From the NCBI GenBank assembly GCA_014803575.1, contig JAAVBO010000008.1, forward strand, positions 98,985 to 137,941: DNA of 38,957 bases, in the 5' to 3' direction. Numbering within the stretch: the stretch's first letter is position 1; each line of letters starts with the position of its first letter. Origin of the DNA: a bacterium. GTDB taxonomy: Bacteria; Pseudomonadota; Alphaproteobacteria; Rs-D84; CACZYB01. The notes under the pieces are model-generated. The model did not search any database. It was given only the letters and a program-made list of their open reading frames with translations, and was not told the origin of the DNA. Both the position numbers and the translations under genes were made by a program. Of this stretch, positions 7,300 to 16,324 are shown piece after piece.

Positions 7300-8502
7300 A
7301 TGGCTCATAATCCCAGAAAGGATAAATAATTGGGTTCACAACATCATACCATTTATAAGTAAATATATTAGGATTTTCAGGAAGTTCTATAAGTCTTGTA
7401 TAATATGTAGGATTTTCACCATACCAAGATGCTGGATACTTATTATAATATTTTACTTGTATAATATCTGTTAAAGGAATAGTTTTTGGATATGTGTCTT
7501 TTCGTGTCACTATTCCTATATAATTTTTAGTAGTTATTTTATTTTTGGTTGAATATGATGATTTACTAAGATCAAATCCTTTAAGAGTTTCATCTATAAA
7601 ATATGCAAATAATAATACAGGTTCCATATATCCGCAATTCTTATTATCCTCAGATTTTGTAATTTTTGTTACTGATTTTATTAATGGTTTAACTATTGGT
7701 TTTATAAATTTATTTGTGACAATATATACTTCACTTTTTTCATCATATTTGTATATATATACATAATCAGTACCTTTTACATCGGCTTGACTTATAATAT
7801 CTTCAAAAGGACAACCTTTTTTGTATTTTCCCCATTTAACACGTTCGGCTTCATCCTTAATTACACCATACTTATCCATTATTTTTGAATCTGTTATATA
7901 AATAGGGTCCCAGTCTTCTGCCTTTGGATATTGAAAAAGTTTTTCATCCCAATTATTGGTCCAACCCTTTATACATTTGTAATCATCCTCTGTTCCTGGG
8001 ACTTTTTCTATACGAAGTCTGGCAAGCCTTGTCGCTTCGTCCTCGTTCCTTGAACCTAATGTGCTATTTTTTAATTTCGTAAGCTCATCATTTACTTTGG
8101 AAAATTTTTCCTTGTAATCAGCAAGCTCATTATTTGCTTTTAAAAATTCATCTTTATAATAAGAAATTTGTTTTTCAAAACTTGAAGTATCACAGTTAGG
8201 ACACACTGGGCAAGTTTTTTCATTATTAGATGATGTATTGTTTGTTACAGGAGTTTTTGTTTGCTTACCTCTTGCTCCTATTCTTTTTGATGAAAGGTTT
8301 GAGCGAGCAGAAGAGACTGCTGCTCTTTTCTGAGATGGAGCAGAGTTTTTTGAGGCAATACCAGCTCTTTTTACATTGGTTCGTTTAGCGGAGTATATAG
8401 GATAATTTATTATAAAGGATAGAGAAAAAAGTAAGATAATCAATGTGTAACATATTGATTTTACAAAACTATTCACCCCCCCATATGGTGTTTTTTTATC
8501 AT
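7298..8502 (-). CDS. Phase-variable secreted V(K/R)RAG-family protein (start out of frame as assembled)
   Basis: The ORF track gives a GTG start at 8476, but the only start with a good ribosome binding site (AAAGGAGTATCAAA) is the ATG at 8502. From there MIKKHHMGG runs into seven G (minus strand, 8482-8476) and stops at TGA. One more G would join it in frame to the 392-residue ORF, giving about 401 residues. The joined N-terminus is a signal peptide (hydrophobic core around SICYTLIILLFSLSFIINYPIYS). It is followed by RTNVKRAG and an Ala/Ser/Arg/Lys-rich stretch, a CPVCPNC motif, a coiled coil around residues 105-150 and a unique C-terminal region. The N-terminal layout matches the genes at 31750 and 32736. 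A GTG start inside the tract cannot be excluded. Confidence 0.75.
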
Positions 8503-8535
8503 TTTGATACTCCTTTCTTTTATTTAATCTTTTTT

Positions 8536-8564
8536 ATAATACCATTTTTTAGGATTTTATGCAA
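8536..8564 (-). promoter_or_regulatory. Promoter of the 7298-8502 gene
   Basis: On the minus strand TTGCAT and TATTAT are 17 bases apart. The start of transcription would fall about 25 bases before the ATG at 8502, which supports that start over the GTG at 8476. Confidence 0.65.
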
Positions 8565-8565
8565 T

Positions 8566-8591
8566 AAAAAAACTCCCGATTGGGAGTTTTT
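8566..8591 (-). terminator. guaC terminator
   Basis: AAACTCCC / GGGAGTTT with a four-base loop and flanking A and T runs lies directly after the guaC stop codon. Confidence 0.85.
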
Positions 8592-8593
8592 CT

Positions 8594-9631
8594 TTACTTT
8601 GCAAATATTTCATTTAATTGTCGGTTGACCTTATAAAAAGTTGCACATTTAGGTATATCCTTAAGTCTTCTTGCTCCGATATAGGTCATAGCGCTTCTTA
8701 TTCCTCCATAAATTTCCTCAATCGTATTTTCAACCGGACCAGTGTATGGAATTTCTACAACCCTTCCCTCTGATGCACGATACTTATTCATCTTTCCCCA
8801 ATGCTTGTTTTGTGCATATCCGGAACTCATACCATAAAAAAGTTTAAGTTCTTTATCATCTCGTTTTATAAGTTCACCGGCAGATTCATCACTTCCTGCA
8901 AACATTCCGCCAATCATAACGAAATCAGCACCACCGGCGTAGGATTTCACTATATCTCCCGGACAAGTGCAACCTCCATCAGCACAAATCATTCCGTTCA
9001 TACCGTGTGCAGCATCCGCACATTCCATAACGGCTGAAAGCTGAGGTCTTCCTATACCAGTAATCTTTCTTGTGGTACAGGCACTTCCTGGACCAATACC
9101 AATTTTTACCAAATCGGCACCGTTTAAAATAAGCTCCTGTGTCATATCGCTTGTTACAACATTTCCCGCCATAATCAATATGTTATTACCATACTTTTCA
9201 CGAAGTTTGTTAATAAATTGTGAAAGGTTTGGAATGTATCCGTTTGCTATATCGACACAAACTTTATCAATAAGTCCTGTATCTAAAATTTCACAAGTTT
9301 TTTGAAACTCATCATCCTTTATGCCGGTAGAAATAAATACCAAACTGTTATCATCATTTGATTTCAAAAACTCTACAATCTCATCAACGCTATAATGTTT
9401 TTGAAGGCAAGTAACAGCATTTAATTTTGACATAGTCTTTGCCATTTCAAAAGTACCTGTTGTGGCCATATTTGCAACAGTAACTCCTGTTGCTGAAAGA
9501 GCTTTCTTGTAATACTTGAATTTAAAAGTCCTTATAATATCAGCCTCTTTTCTTGAATTAAGTGTAGTTCTTTTTGGTTGAAGCAAAACATCGCTGTAAT
9601 CAAGTTGAACATTATCAATAATAGTTGTCAT
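8594..9631 (-). CDS. guaC: GMP reductase
   Basis: NADPH-dependent reductive deamination of GMP to IMP, for recycling guanine nucleotides. At 345 residues it is the size of E. coli GuaC and lacks the CBS insert of IMP dehydrogenase. The catalytic Cys is in GIGPGSACTTRKITGIGRPQ, the phosphate-binding segments are CADGGC and GADFVMIGGMFAG, and GPVENT near the C-terminus fits GuaC rather than GuaB. It lies 14 bases downstream of the methyltransferase gene, so the two are probably one operon, and it ends in a clear terminator. Confidence 0.92.
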   Translation of the reverse strand: MTTIIDNVQLDYSDVLLQPKRTTLNSRKEADIIRTFKFKYYKKALSATGVTVANMATTGTFEMAKTMSKLNAVTCLQKHYSVDEIVEFLKSNDDNSLVFISTGIKDDEFQKTCEILDTGLIDKVCVDIANGYIPNLSQFINKLREKYGNNILIMAGNVVTSDMTQELILNGADLVKIGIGPGSACTTRKITGIGRPQLSAVMECADAAHGMNGMICADGGCTCPGDIVKSYAGGADFVMIGGMFAGSDESAGELIKRDDKELKLFYGMSSGYAQNKHWGKMNKYRASEGRVVEIPYTGPVENTIEEIYGGIRSAMTYIGARRLKDIPKCATFYKVNRQLNEIFAK

Positions 9632-9645
9632 AGATACTCCTTTCT

Positions 9646-10395
9646 TTATTGTTTTATAATATCGGTAAGAGAAGCGCCCTTCTCTAAAATTTTTTTTGCA
9701 TCAATTGAATATTGTCCATCATCATTATGAAGAATAACAGGTTTATATATAATTGCCGGTGATTTGTAGAATTTTTTTGCTCGAATAATTATTCTGTTTG
9801 CTGTTTCGTCTTTCTTTGAATTAATCGGAAAAATTTCAATAGCACCAAGATTATTTTTTTTCAAAGAATAGATTATATCGTCAATTCTATCGGCCTTATG
9901 AATGATGATAAAACTTCCACCGGATTTCAACCTTTTTATTGCAGAAGTTATCCAATTATCAAGATTCAAACCTTGTTCGCTGTGAGCTTTTGCTTTTATT
10001 TTATCAGGAGAGGTTTGTCCCTTGTAATACGGAGGATTTGTAATGACTATATCAAATTCCATATTTTTAAAATTGTCGGACGGATTTAAAATATCTTCTT
10101 TTATAACAGAAAATCTGTCTTCGAAATGATTTTCCTTTATACTCTCATTTGCAATTTCCAACATCTCATCTTGAATATCAATTCCAAGTATATTTAAATT
10201 ATCAAACCTACTTAGAAGACAAAGGGAAATACCACCTCCCCCTACTCCTACATCTAATATTTTTGTGGATTTGTTCAAAATTTTATTATCAACTGAGGAA
10301 GCAATTAACACAGCATCACTTGAAACCTTTACCCCTGTTTCAAACTGGCAAATTTTAACTTTACCGCCAAGCAATGTGTTTATGACCTTTTTCAT
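9646..10395 (-). CDS. tRNA1(Val) (adenine(37)-N6)-methyltransferase family protein
   Basis: A class I SAM-dependent N6-adenine methyltransferase of the TrmN6/YfiC type. SAM motif I is ILDVGVGGGGIS (residues about 45-56), the acidic residue after strand 2 is in ILGIDIQ, and the catalytic motif is NPPYY. The N-terminal GGKVKICQFETGVKVSSDAVLIA matches the family's opening. The length of 249 residues is typical. The substrate is inferred from the family. It is the first gene of a likely operon with guaC. Confidence 0.85.
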   Translation of the reverse strand: MKKVINTLLGGKVKICQFETGVKVSSDAVLIASSVDNKILNKSTKILDVGVGGGGISLCLLSRFDNLNILGIDIQDEMLEIANESIKENHFEDRFSVIKEDILNPSDNFKNMEFDIVITNPPYYKGQTSPDKIKAKAHSEQGLNLDNWITSAIKRLKSGGSFIIIHKADRIDDIIYSLKKNNLGAIEIFPINSKKDETANRIIIRAKKFYKSPAIIYKPVILHNDDGQYSIDAKKILEKGASLTDIIKQ

Positions 10396-10463
10396 ACTCT
10401 TAAATCTTGCATTTATAACTTTTATATTATATCATAAGAAATAAATTTATAAAGGAGAAAAAA

Positions 10464-11360
10464 TTGTTTGAAGATGAAATTATTTTAGAAAATACACAGG
10501 AGACAAAAACTACTATAGAAAGTATCAGTTTAATTGATAATGAAGAGCAATCTGAATTAACTCAAACTCCAGTAAAAGATGAGGTTATGGCACCAGAAAA
10601 TCCAAAAACAGAAACTAAATCCACCGGTGTTTCAACTTATATTTCTATTCCTGATATCAAAAAGGAAAATCAGTCTTGTAATCTTAATATGCTTACAATT
10701 TGGGATAAGATAAATATGTGGACTGTTTTTTTATTCGTTGCAATAGTTTTAGCATTATTTACAAGAAAATCATTTAAAAATTTAATGGAAAAAGTTTCAA
10801 AATTTATAGGAAAATATCAATTTCTTTTGAATTTATTATTCTTAGGTTTTACAATGATTATATTTCTTCATCCAACATTTTTTAACAGTGGTATTTCCGG
10901 AAATATAAATATTTTTACTATGATTGAATTTGTCTTATTTATAATATTAAATTCAGGTTTGTTCACTTATTTGAGTATAAAATTTTTAAAGAAGAAAAAT
11001 TTTATTTTCAAGGATAAAGATATATCCTTTGCCGGTATTTCATTTTTGAAAAAAAGTATGTGGATTTTCACATTAACTGGTATTTTATTTTTCTTTTTCA
11101 CAGAATCAAAAATTGCATTTATAATTTTATACATAATATCGTTTTTAACTTTAATAATAACATTTAATCAGATTGATTTTACTAAATTAAATTCGCTTAT
11201 AAATTTTCCTTATACTTTATTTTCACTTCAAATATTTTTAATAGGCAGTTTTCTTGGAGTATATTTAATTTTGATTATAGGAACAGTTTTAGTCGGTTAT
11301 TATTTATCAAATAAAGATGAAAATAAAAATATAATAACTACATTGAACAATATTATATAA
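10464..11360 (+). CDS. Multi-pass membrane protein with acidic N-terminus
   Basis: The start is a TTG at 10464 behind AAAGGAGAAAAAA. The 298-residue protein has an acidic, Thr/Glu-rich soluble N-terminus of about 70 residues and then six or seven hydrophobic segments. These include NMWTVFLFVAIVLALF, FLLNLLFLGFTMIIFL and a long final stretch around LQIFLIGSFLGVYLILIIGTVLVGYYL. I do not recognise the family. It ends 13 bases before the lgt-pgeF fusion, with GAGGAG between, so the two are probably co-expressed. Confidence 0.75.
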   Translation: MFEDEIILENTQETKTTIESISLIDNEEQSELTQTPVKDEVMAPENPKTETKSTGVSTYISIPDIKKENQSCNLNMLTIWDKINMWTVFLFVAIVLALFTRKSFKNLMEKVSKFIGKYQFLLNLLFLGFTMIIFLHPTFFNSGISGNINIFTMIEFVLFIILNSGLFTYLSIKFLKKKNFIFKDKDISFAGISFLKKSMWIFTLTGILFFFFTESKIAFIILYIISFLTLIITFNQIDFTKLNSLINFPYTLFSLQIFLIGSFLGVYLILIIGTVLVGYYLSNKDENKNIITTLNNII

Positions 11361-11373
11361 GAGGAGTTCTTAA

Positions 11374-12966
11374 ATGCCATTTCCAAACATATCACCAGTT
11401 GCATTTTATTTTTTTGGATTTCCAATTCGTTGGTATGCTTTGGCATATATTGCAGGCTTTTTAATATCATTTTACCTTATAAAATATTTTTTGCGCCACA
11501 ATACAAATAGCACAGTATCATATAAAAATCTTGATGATTTATTTACTTATATGATTTTTGGTATTATTTTGGGAGGACGGTTAGGATATGTTTTATTTTA
11601 TAATTTCACATATTACCTATCTCATTTAGCAGAGATATTTCAAATTTGGTATGGTGGAATGTCTTTTCATGGCGGACTTATCGGAAGTATAGTTGCTTTG
11701 TTTCTTTGGTGTAAAAGATATAAGAAAAGTTTTTTATATATGTCTGATATTTTATGCACCTGTGCACCTATCGGTTTATTTTTTGGACGAATTGCAAACT
11801 TTATAAATGGGGAATTATATGGACGAATAACAACTTCAAAATTTGGAGTAATTTTCCCAAATACCAATGGAATACCCAGATATCCAAGCCAACTTTTTGA
11901 AGCTGTAACAGAAGGTTTGATATTATTTACGGTTTTAATGTGTTTAAGACGGTTAAAATCTGTTAAAAATAGGTATGGACTTATTGCATTTATTTTTATC
12001 GGTGGTTATGCGATTTCAAGGATTGTTGTTGAAAATTTTCGTGAACCGGATGAACAAATTGGTTTTATTTCTGCACATATTACTATGGGACAAATACTTT
12101 CAACTCCTATGCTTTTATTATCAATATTTGGAATTTTTTATTTATTAAAAAGAAATCCGCAGGAAGAGCTTTTTATAACATCTCCTCTTCTTGACAATTG
12201 TTCATTTGCAACACACCGATTTTTTACAAGAAACGGAGGTGTTTCATCCGGTGTATTTGAATCTGCAAATTGTAAGTTTGAAACAAGTGATAAAAAAGAT
12301 AATGTAAAGAAAAACCGTGAAATATTACTTTCATCTATTGGACTTAACGCAAATACTTCACTTATAACACTTAATCAAAAGCATACAGATAATGTTATTG
12401 TAATTGATAAACAAATTGAAAATGTAAATGATTATTTGAATATAGAAGCAGATGGACTTTTATCTACCGTTCCAAATATTGCCATTGGAATTTTAACGGC
12501 AGATTGTGTTCCTGTAATCTTAATTGATGAAAAAAAGAAAATTGTTGGAGCAATTCATTGCGGTTGGCAGGGAATTTACAATGATATAATTAAAGCAACA
12601 GCAAAAAAATTAAAAGAATTAGATTCTAATATAGAAGATGTAAATGTTGCCCTTGGTCCTTGTTTAAAGCAAAAATCTTATGAAGTAGATTTCAATTTTA
12701 AGGATAAAATACTTTCACAAAATAAGGATTTTGATATACTTTTCAAACCAATAAAAAACAAAAATAAATATCTTTTTGATTGCACGAAATATTGTATTAT
12801 GAAACTTAGATTGGAGGGCTTTAATATAATTGAAACACTTGATTTTGATACTTATACACAAAAGGATTTATTTTTCAGTTATAGACGAAGTGTTATTACC
12901 AAGGATTTTGCAACCTCACCAACCGATGAAGGAAGGATACTTTCTGTAATTGCAATAAAAGAATAA
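11374..12966 (+). CDS. lgt: Fusion of prolipoprotein diacylglyceryl transferase (Lgt) and PgeF (YfiH-type) domain
   Basis: Residues 1 to about 265 are Lgt, the inner-membrane enzyme that attaches diacylglycerol to the lipobox Cys. They have multiple TM segments, SFHGGLIGS with the conserved His, and GRIANFINGELYGR with the conserved Arg. From about residue 270 to 530 there is a complete PgeF/YfiH domain with His337 (NQKHTD), Cys378 (ADCVPV) and His395 (IHCGW), spaced as in the family. PgeF removes misincorporated UDP-MurNAc-L-Ser in peptidoglycan precursor synthesis. In alphaproteobacteria lgt and pgeF are often neighbours; here they are one open frame without a stop. Lgt has a cytoplasmic C-terminus, so the fused PgeF would be in the right compartment, tethered to the membrane. 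The gene ends three bases from the convergent lptC. Confidence 0.92.
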   Translation: MPFPNISPVAFYFFGFPIRWYALAYIAGFLISFYLIKYFLRHNTNSTVSYKNLDDLFTYMIFGIILGGRLGYVLFYNFTYYLSHLAEIFQIWYGGMSFHGGLIGSIVALFLWCKRYKKSFLYMSDILCTCAPIGLFFGRIANFINGELYGRITTSKFGVIFPNTNGIPRYPSQLFEAVTEGLILFTVLMCLRRLKSVKNRYGLIAFIFIGGYAISRIVVENFREPDEQIGFISAHITMGQILSTPMLLLSIFGIFYLLKRNPQEELFITSPLLDNCSFATHRFFTRNGGVSSGVFESANCKFETSDKKDNVKKNREILLSSIGLNANTSLITLNQKHTDNVIVIDKQIENVNDYLNIEADGLLSTVPNIAIGILTADCVPVILIDEKKKIVGAIHCGWQGIYNDIIKATAKKLKELDSNIEDVNVALGPCLKQKSYEVDFNFKDKILSQNKDFDILFKPIKNKNKYLFDCTKYCIMKLRLEGFNIIETLDFDTYTQKDLFFSYRRSVITKDFATSPTDEGRILSVIAIKE

Positions 12967-12969
12967 TTT

Positions 12970-13632
12970 TTAATTTAATTTATCAGAATCTATAATAGCT
13001 TTTATCTTTCCGGTAAAAATGTGACTATCATCTTTTTTGAAATTAAAGCCATCACCAACAATTGTTCCAAAATAAGTATTTGCTTTTATAGGTTTATGAC
13101 CTTCTATTTCAGAGGTATTTAGTTTTATAATTGCTTCGTCGGTAAAAACTTCGTTATTTTGATTATCCACTAAATAAAGATTACCCGATAAAGTCATATT
13201 ATTATCATTTTTCAGATATGTTCCATTATCGGTAGTTAAATCAATCCAGCTTGCATCTTTAAAAAAAAGTTTTGCATTAATATTTGAAAAATACATCAAA
13301 TCATCAACTCTGTTTTCTTGGAAATTTTCAATGTTTAAGGAAAACATCATTCCATCATCACCTTGTCCATAAAAAGAACTGTTATCCATAGTAAAAGAAA
13401 TTTTATCAGAGCTTTCAAGTTTTGGAATTTCTATCTTTATTTTTTTGATTTCATTTAATTTAGGTGCCAAAATAATAATACCAAGAAAGATAGCAACTAT
13501 AGAAGGAAGGGCAATTTTAAGCAAAAAGACCATTCTGCTATGAGCGGTCTTTTGCTTATAAATTTTTTTTATAGTTTTTCTATACGCTTTTAATTTTCGT
13601 TGAAATAAATTAATATATTTCAATTTATGCAA
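12970..13632 (-). CDS. lptC: LPS export periplasmic protein LptC
   Basis: LptC is the bitopic inner-membrane component that passes LPS from LptB2FG to LptA. The 220-residue protein has a basic cytoplasmic N-terminus of about 34 residues, one TM segment (MVFLLKIALPSIVAIFLGIIILAP) and a periplasmic beta-jellyroll region with the repeating strand pattern of the family. The basic N-terminus is longer than in E. coli LptC. It overlaps kdsD by eight bases, an arrangement that fits the LPS pathway. No lptA or lptB follows. Confidence 0.82.
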   Translation of the reverse strand: MHKLKYINLFQRKLKAYRKTIKKIYKQKTAHSRMVFLLKIALPSIVAIFLGIIILAPKLNEIKKIKIEIPKLESSDKISFTMDNSSFYGQGDDGMMFSLNIENFQENRVDDLMYFSNINAKLFFKDASWIDLTTDNGTYLKNDNNMTLSGNLYLVDNQNNEVFTDEAIIKLNTSEIEGHKPIKANTYFGTIVGDGFNFKKDDSHIFTGKIKAIIDSDKLN

Positions 13633-14599
13633 CCCCGGCTTTTAAAAGATCGTGGAAACCAATAATTCCGATTGGTTTTTTATCATTATCAACAACAAAC
13701 ATTGTTTGAATCTTATTTTCATTTAACATCAGTAATGTAGTTGATGCCAATGTATCCGGACCAATGAGTTTAGGAGATCTTCCCATAACATCATAAGCTG
13801 TTTTTTTCATAATATCTATTCCTTCATGGAGACGACGTCTTATATCACCATCAGTGAATATTCCGCAAATTCTTCCATCTTCATCAATAACACCAACGCA
13901 ACCGAATCTTACTTTTCTTCCCATAACATCCAAAATTTCCATCATATTTGCATCTTTTTTTACAAGAGGAAGTTCAGAAGAGATATGCATAAGTTCGCTT
14001 ACCTTTAAAAGAGATGCTCCAAGTTTACCATTTGGATGCCAATTTTTATACATATCACCAGTCAAACCTTTTAAATTTTCAAGTGCATAAATAAGTGCAT
14101 TTGAAATAGCTGATAAAAGGATAATGGAGGTTGTAGGAGCCTTTCCGATAACACAAGTTTCACTTACATCAGGAATAGTTATATTTATATCAGCAACCTT
14201 TCCAAGAGAACTTTCCGGATTATTACAAATTGCAATAAGTTTTATACCAAATCTTCTTGTATAATCCAAAACATTTTTCATTTCCTTTGTTTCACCACTA
14301 TTTGACATAGCAATAACACAGTCGTTGTCTTCAATTATACCCATATCACCGTGAGAAGCCTCTGCACAATGGAGAAAAAATGATTTTGTTCCGGTTGAAG
14401 CAAGGGTTGTTGCCAATCTTCGTGCAACATATCCTGATTTTCCCATACCAGCAACTATTACCTTTCCTGTTAATTCGTTTGCAATATAATTTACAGCATC
14501 AACAAAGCCATAAGGAAAATTATCAATCATTTGTTTTAATGCACCAATATCTTGGTTTAAAACATCTTTTGCAAGTTCAATAATCTTGTCATTAGTCAT
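13625..14599 (-). CDS. kdsD: Arabinose-5-phosphate isomerase (KdsD/KpsF/GutQ)
   Basis: Converts ribulose-5-phosphate to arabinose-5-phosphate, the first step of KDO synthesis for LPS. The N-terminal SIS domain (residues about 30-190) contains GKVIVAGMGKSGYVARRLATT and a SNSGETKE phosphate loop. Two CBS domains follow (about 205-324), ending in MFVVDNDKKPIGIIGFHDLL. The 324-residue length is normal. Overlap with lptC supports joint expression of KDO synthesis and LPS export. Confidence 0.93.
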   Translation of the reverse strand: MTNDKIIELAKDVLNQDIGALKQMIDNFPYGFVDAVNYIANELTGKVIVAGMGKSGYVARRLATTLASTGTKSFFLHCAEASHGDMGIIEDNDCVIAMSNSGETKEMKNVLDYTRRFGIKLIAICNNPESSLGKVADINITIPDVSETCVIGKAPTTSIILLSAISNALIYALENLKGLTGDMYKNWHPNGKLGASLLKVSELMHISSELPLVKKDANMMEILDVMGRKVRFGCVGVIDEDGRICGIFTDGDIRRRLHEGIDIMKKTAYDVMGRSPKLIGPDTLASTTLLMLNENKIQTMFVVDNDKKPIGIIGFHDLLKAGVA

Positions 14600-14619
14600 A
14601 ATAAAAGCCTTTCTTTTTA

Positions 14620-15354
14620 TTAAAATAAGATTTCAACAGTATTTGATTTGTCCTTTGTGTTATCTTCCAAAACCATAATCATAGTTTGGGAAGTTTTTAT
14701 TCCTTTATCAAGTAAAATTTTTCTTGTGTTAAGAAGTCTTGAAAATGCAACATTTCTATTTTCCGGATTATCATAATAAGAAATAATCTTAAAATATACA
14801 TCAGGATTATTAACACCATTTTCAACAGAATTAACTATCTTTTTTATATCATCGGAAGATAGTTCTTCTTGATTTGGTGTGAATTTTACAACGATATTTA
14901 CAGGTTCTGTTTCTTCTATACCCGATAAAATTTTCACATCATCATTTTCCATTAAATCCTTTTCATCCTTTATAGAATTTGCCAATCTTTCGGCAGCTCT
15001 TAAAAGCTCCCTAGCCTCATTTATGTTTTTATCGGTTCTTGTTTCTTCTGTTTCAGGTACATTCAAAACAACTTCTTTTTTCTCTTCTATAACAACTGGT
15101 TGTAAAACAACAACTTCATCATTTGAAGATACAACAGCAGGCAAATTTTCCACTTTTTTAGCTGGTAAGTCCCTTACTTTTTTAGGGGAAGATACAAAAT
15201 TAGAAGCCATAGTTGGAACAGGTGTTTTAAAACCTAAATTTTTATTTTCTGGATTTTTTAGTTTCACAGGATTCATCAATCTTAAATCCTGAGAAAAAGA
15301 ATTATTAGAAAATCCCAATCCTACAAATACGGCATAAATTAAAATTTTTTTCAT
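14620..15354 (-). CDS. Exported protein with a divergent OmpA-like domain
   Basis: Residues 1-21 are a signal peptide (MKKILIYAVFVGLGFSNNSFSQ). Residues 22-150 are a Pro/Val/Glu-rich linker with a helical part (NEARELLRAAERLANSI). From about residue 150 the pattern matches an OmpA-type peptidoglycan-binding fold. It has VNIVVKFTPNQEELSS for the first strand and helix, IISYYDNPENRNVAFSRLLNTRKILLDKGI for the usual GYTD...N..LSxxRAxxV region, and VEILF at the end. The Asp and Arg that bind diaminopimelate may be retained (YYD, NTRK), but the terminal NRRVE motif is missing. Located upstream of kdsD on the same strand. Assignment is by pattern only. Confidence 0.6.
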   Translation of the reverse strand: MKKILIYAVFVGLGFSNNSFSQDLRLMNPVKLKNPENKNLGFKTPVPTMASNFVSSPKKVRDLPAKKVENLPAVVSSNDEVVVLQPVVIEEKKEVVLNVPETEETRTDKNINEARELLRAAERLANSIKDEKDLMENDDVKILSGIEETEPVNIVVKFTPNQEELSSDDIKKIVNSVENGVNNPDVYFKIISYYDNPENRNVAFSRLLNTRKILLDKGIKTSQTMIMVLEDNTKDKSNTVEILF

Positions 15355-15373
15355 ACTAACCTCCTGTTAACTT

Positions 15374-16153
15374 TTACTTTATTATAATACTTGTTAATTC
15401 AGATTGTAAATAATTATTTCCACAAATTACTAAATCAGCCTCAAATAATTTATCTGTAATCTTACCATCTTTATCATAAGCTCGAACAATTGCACCTGCT
15501 TCCTTTGCAATTAAGACACCGGCAGATAAATCAAAAACATTTTTACATTTTCCTATATATGCGTCAATTATTCCGGCAGATAAATATCCTAAATTTAAAC
15601 CGTCTGTATTCAAAGTTTGTAAAGGAAGTGTTGTTTTTAACTTTAAATCCTCGACATTTTTTCCAGAATAAATTATAAGTGATTTTTCATAATCTTTTTT
15701 AGGGGATACCCTAATTCTTCTTGTCATTCTTGTTTCACTAAGGAATGCTCCACCGCCATTTTCAGCGTAAAACATTTTATCCAAAACAGGATTATAAATT
15801 ACTCCAGCAATAAGTTTTTTTTGTTCTTGAAGTGCAACACTTATAGAAAAAAATGGAAAACCGTGAGAATAATTTTCAAATCCATCAATAACATTTATAA
15901 TAAATCTGTGTGAAATATCACTACCTTTTATTTCAGATGAAGGGGTTAAAATGCCATACTTTGGTCTTGCTTCCAAAAGATTATCTATCAAAGTTTTTTC
16001 AATTTTTACCTTTGACGCATTTGCGAAACCGCTACTTCCATTTATTGATGATTGAAGTTGTTCAATTTCTCCAAAATCCCTTAACATAAACCTTGCAATC
16101 CTTTGGCAAGCATTAGTCATTATATGTAAGTTAGCAGATAAATTTGTGTCCAT
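15374..16153 (-). CDS. Inositol monophosphatase-family protein, degenerate active site
   Basis: The fold of the SuhB/IMPase family is recognisable across 259 residues: HGFPFFSISVALQEQKKLIAGVIYNPVLDKMFYAENGGGAF is typical. However, the metal-binding motif normally written DP(L/I)DGT is NVIDGF here, so the first Asp is Asn. The upstream GEE/EES motif is replaced by PSSE. The third motif keeps an Asp (VFDLSAG for WDxAAG). Phosphatase activity is therefore doubtful. It may be a structural or regulatory homolog, as SuhB also has a role in antitermination. It lies between the OmpA-like gene and a divergent gpmI. Confidence 0.8.
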   Translation of the reverse strand: MDTNLSANLHIMTNACQRIARFMLRDFGEIEQLQSSINGSSGFANASKVKIEKTLIDNLLEARPKYGILTPSSEIKGSDISHRFIINVIDGFENYSHGFPFFSISVALQEQKKLIAGVIYNPVLDKMFYAENGGGAFLSETRMTRRIRVSPKKDYEKSLIIYSGKNVEDLKLKTTLPLQTLNTDGLNLGYLSAGIIDAYIGKCKNVFDLSAGVLIAKEAGAIVRAYDKDGKITDKLFEADLVICGNNYLQSELTSIIIK

Positions 16154-16324
16154 TTTACAACTCCTATTTACGATTTATTAATATATATTCTTATTATAAA
16201 TAATAATTTTATTTTTGCAAGGATTTTTATAAAAAGTCTATATTCCTTTTTCAAAAGTTATATTGATTTTCATAAAAAAAAGATTTATCATTTAAAAATT
16301 AAATTAAGAAACAGGAGAAAAAAT

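Noticed and set aside
8448-8468. 21-base sequence TAACATATTGATTTTACAAAA shared with 31616-31636, both close to poly-G/C tracts
   Set aside because: In the first site it is coding on the minus strand, and in the second it is intergenic with the tract in the opposite sense. With this base composition a chance match is possible, so I do not call it an element.
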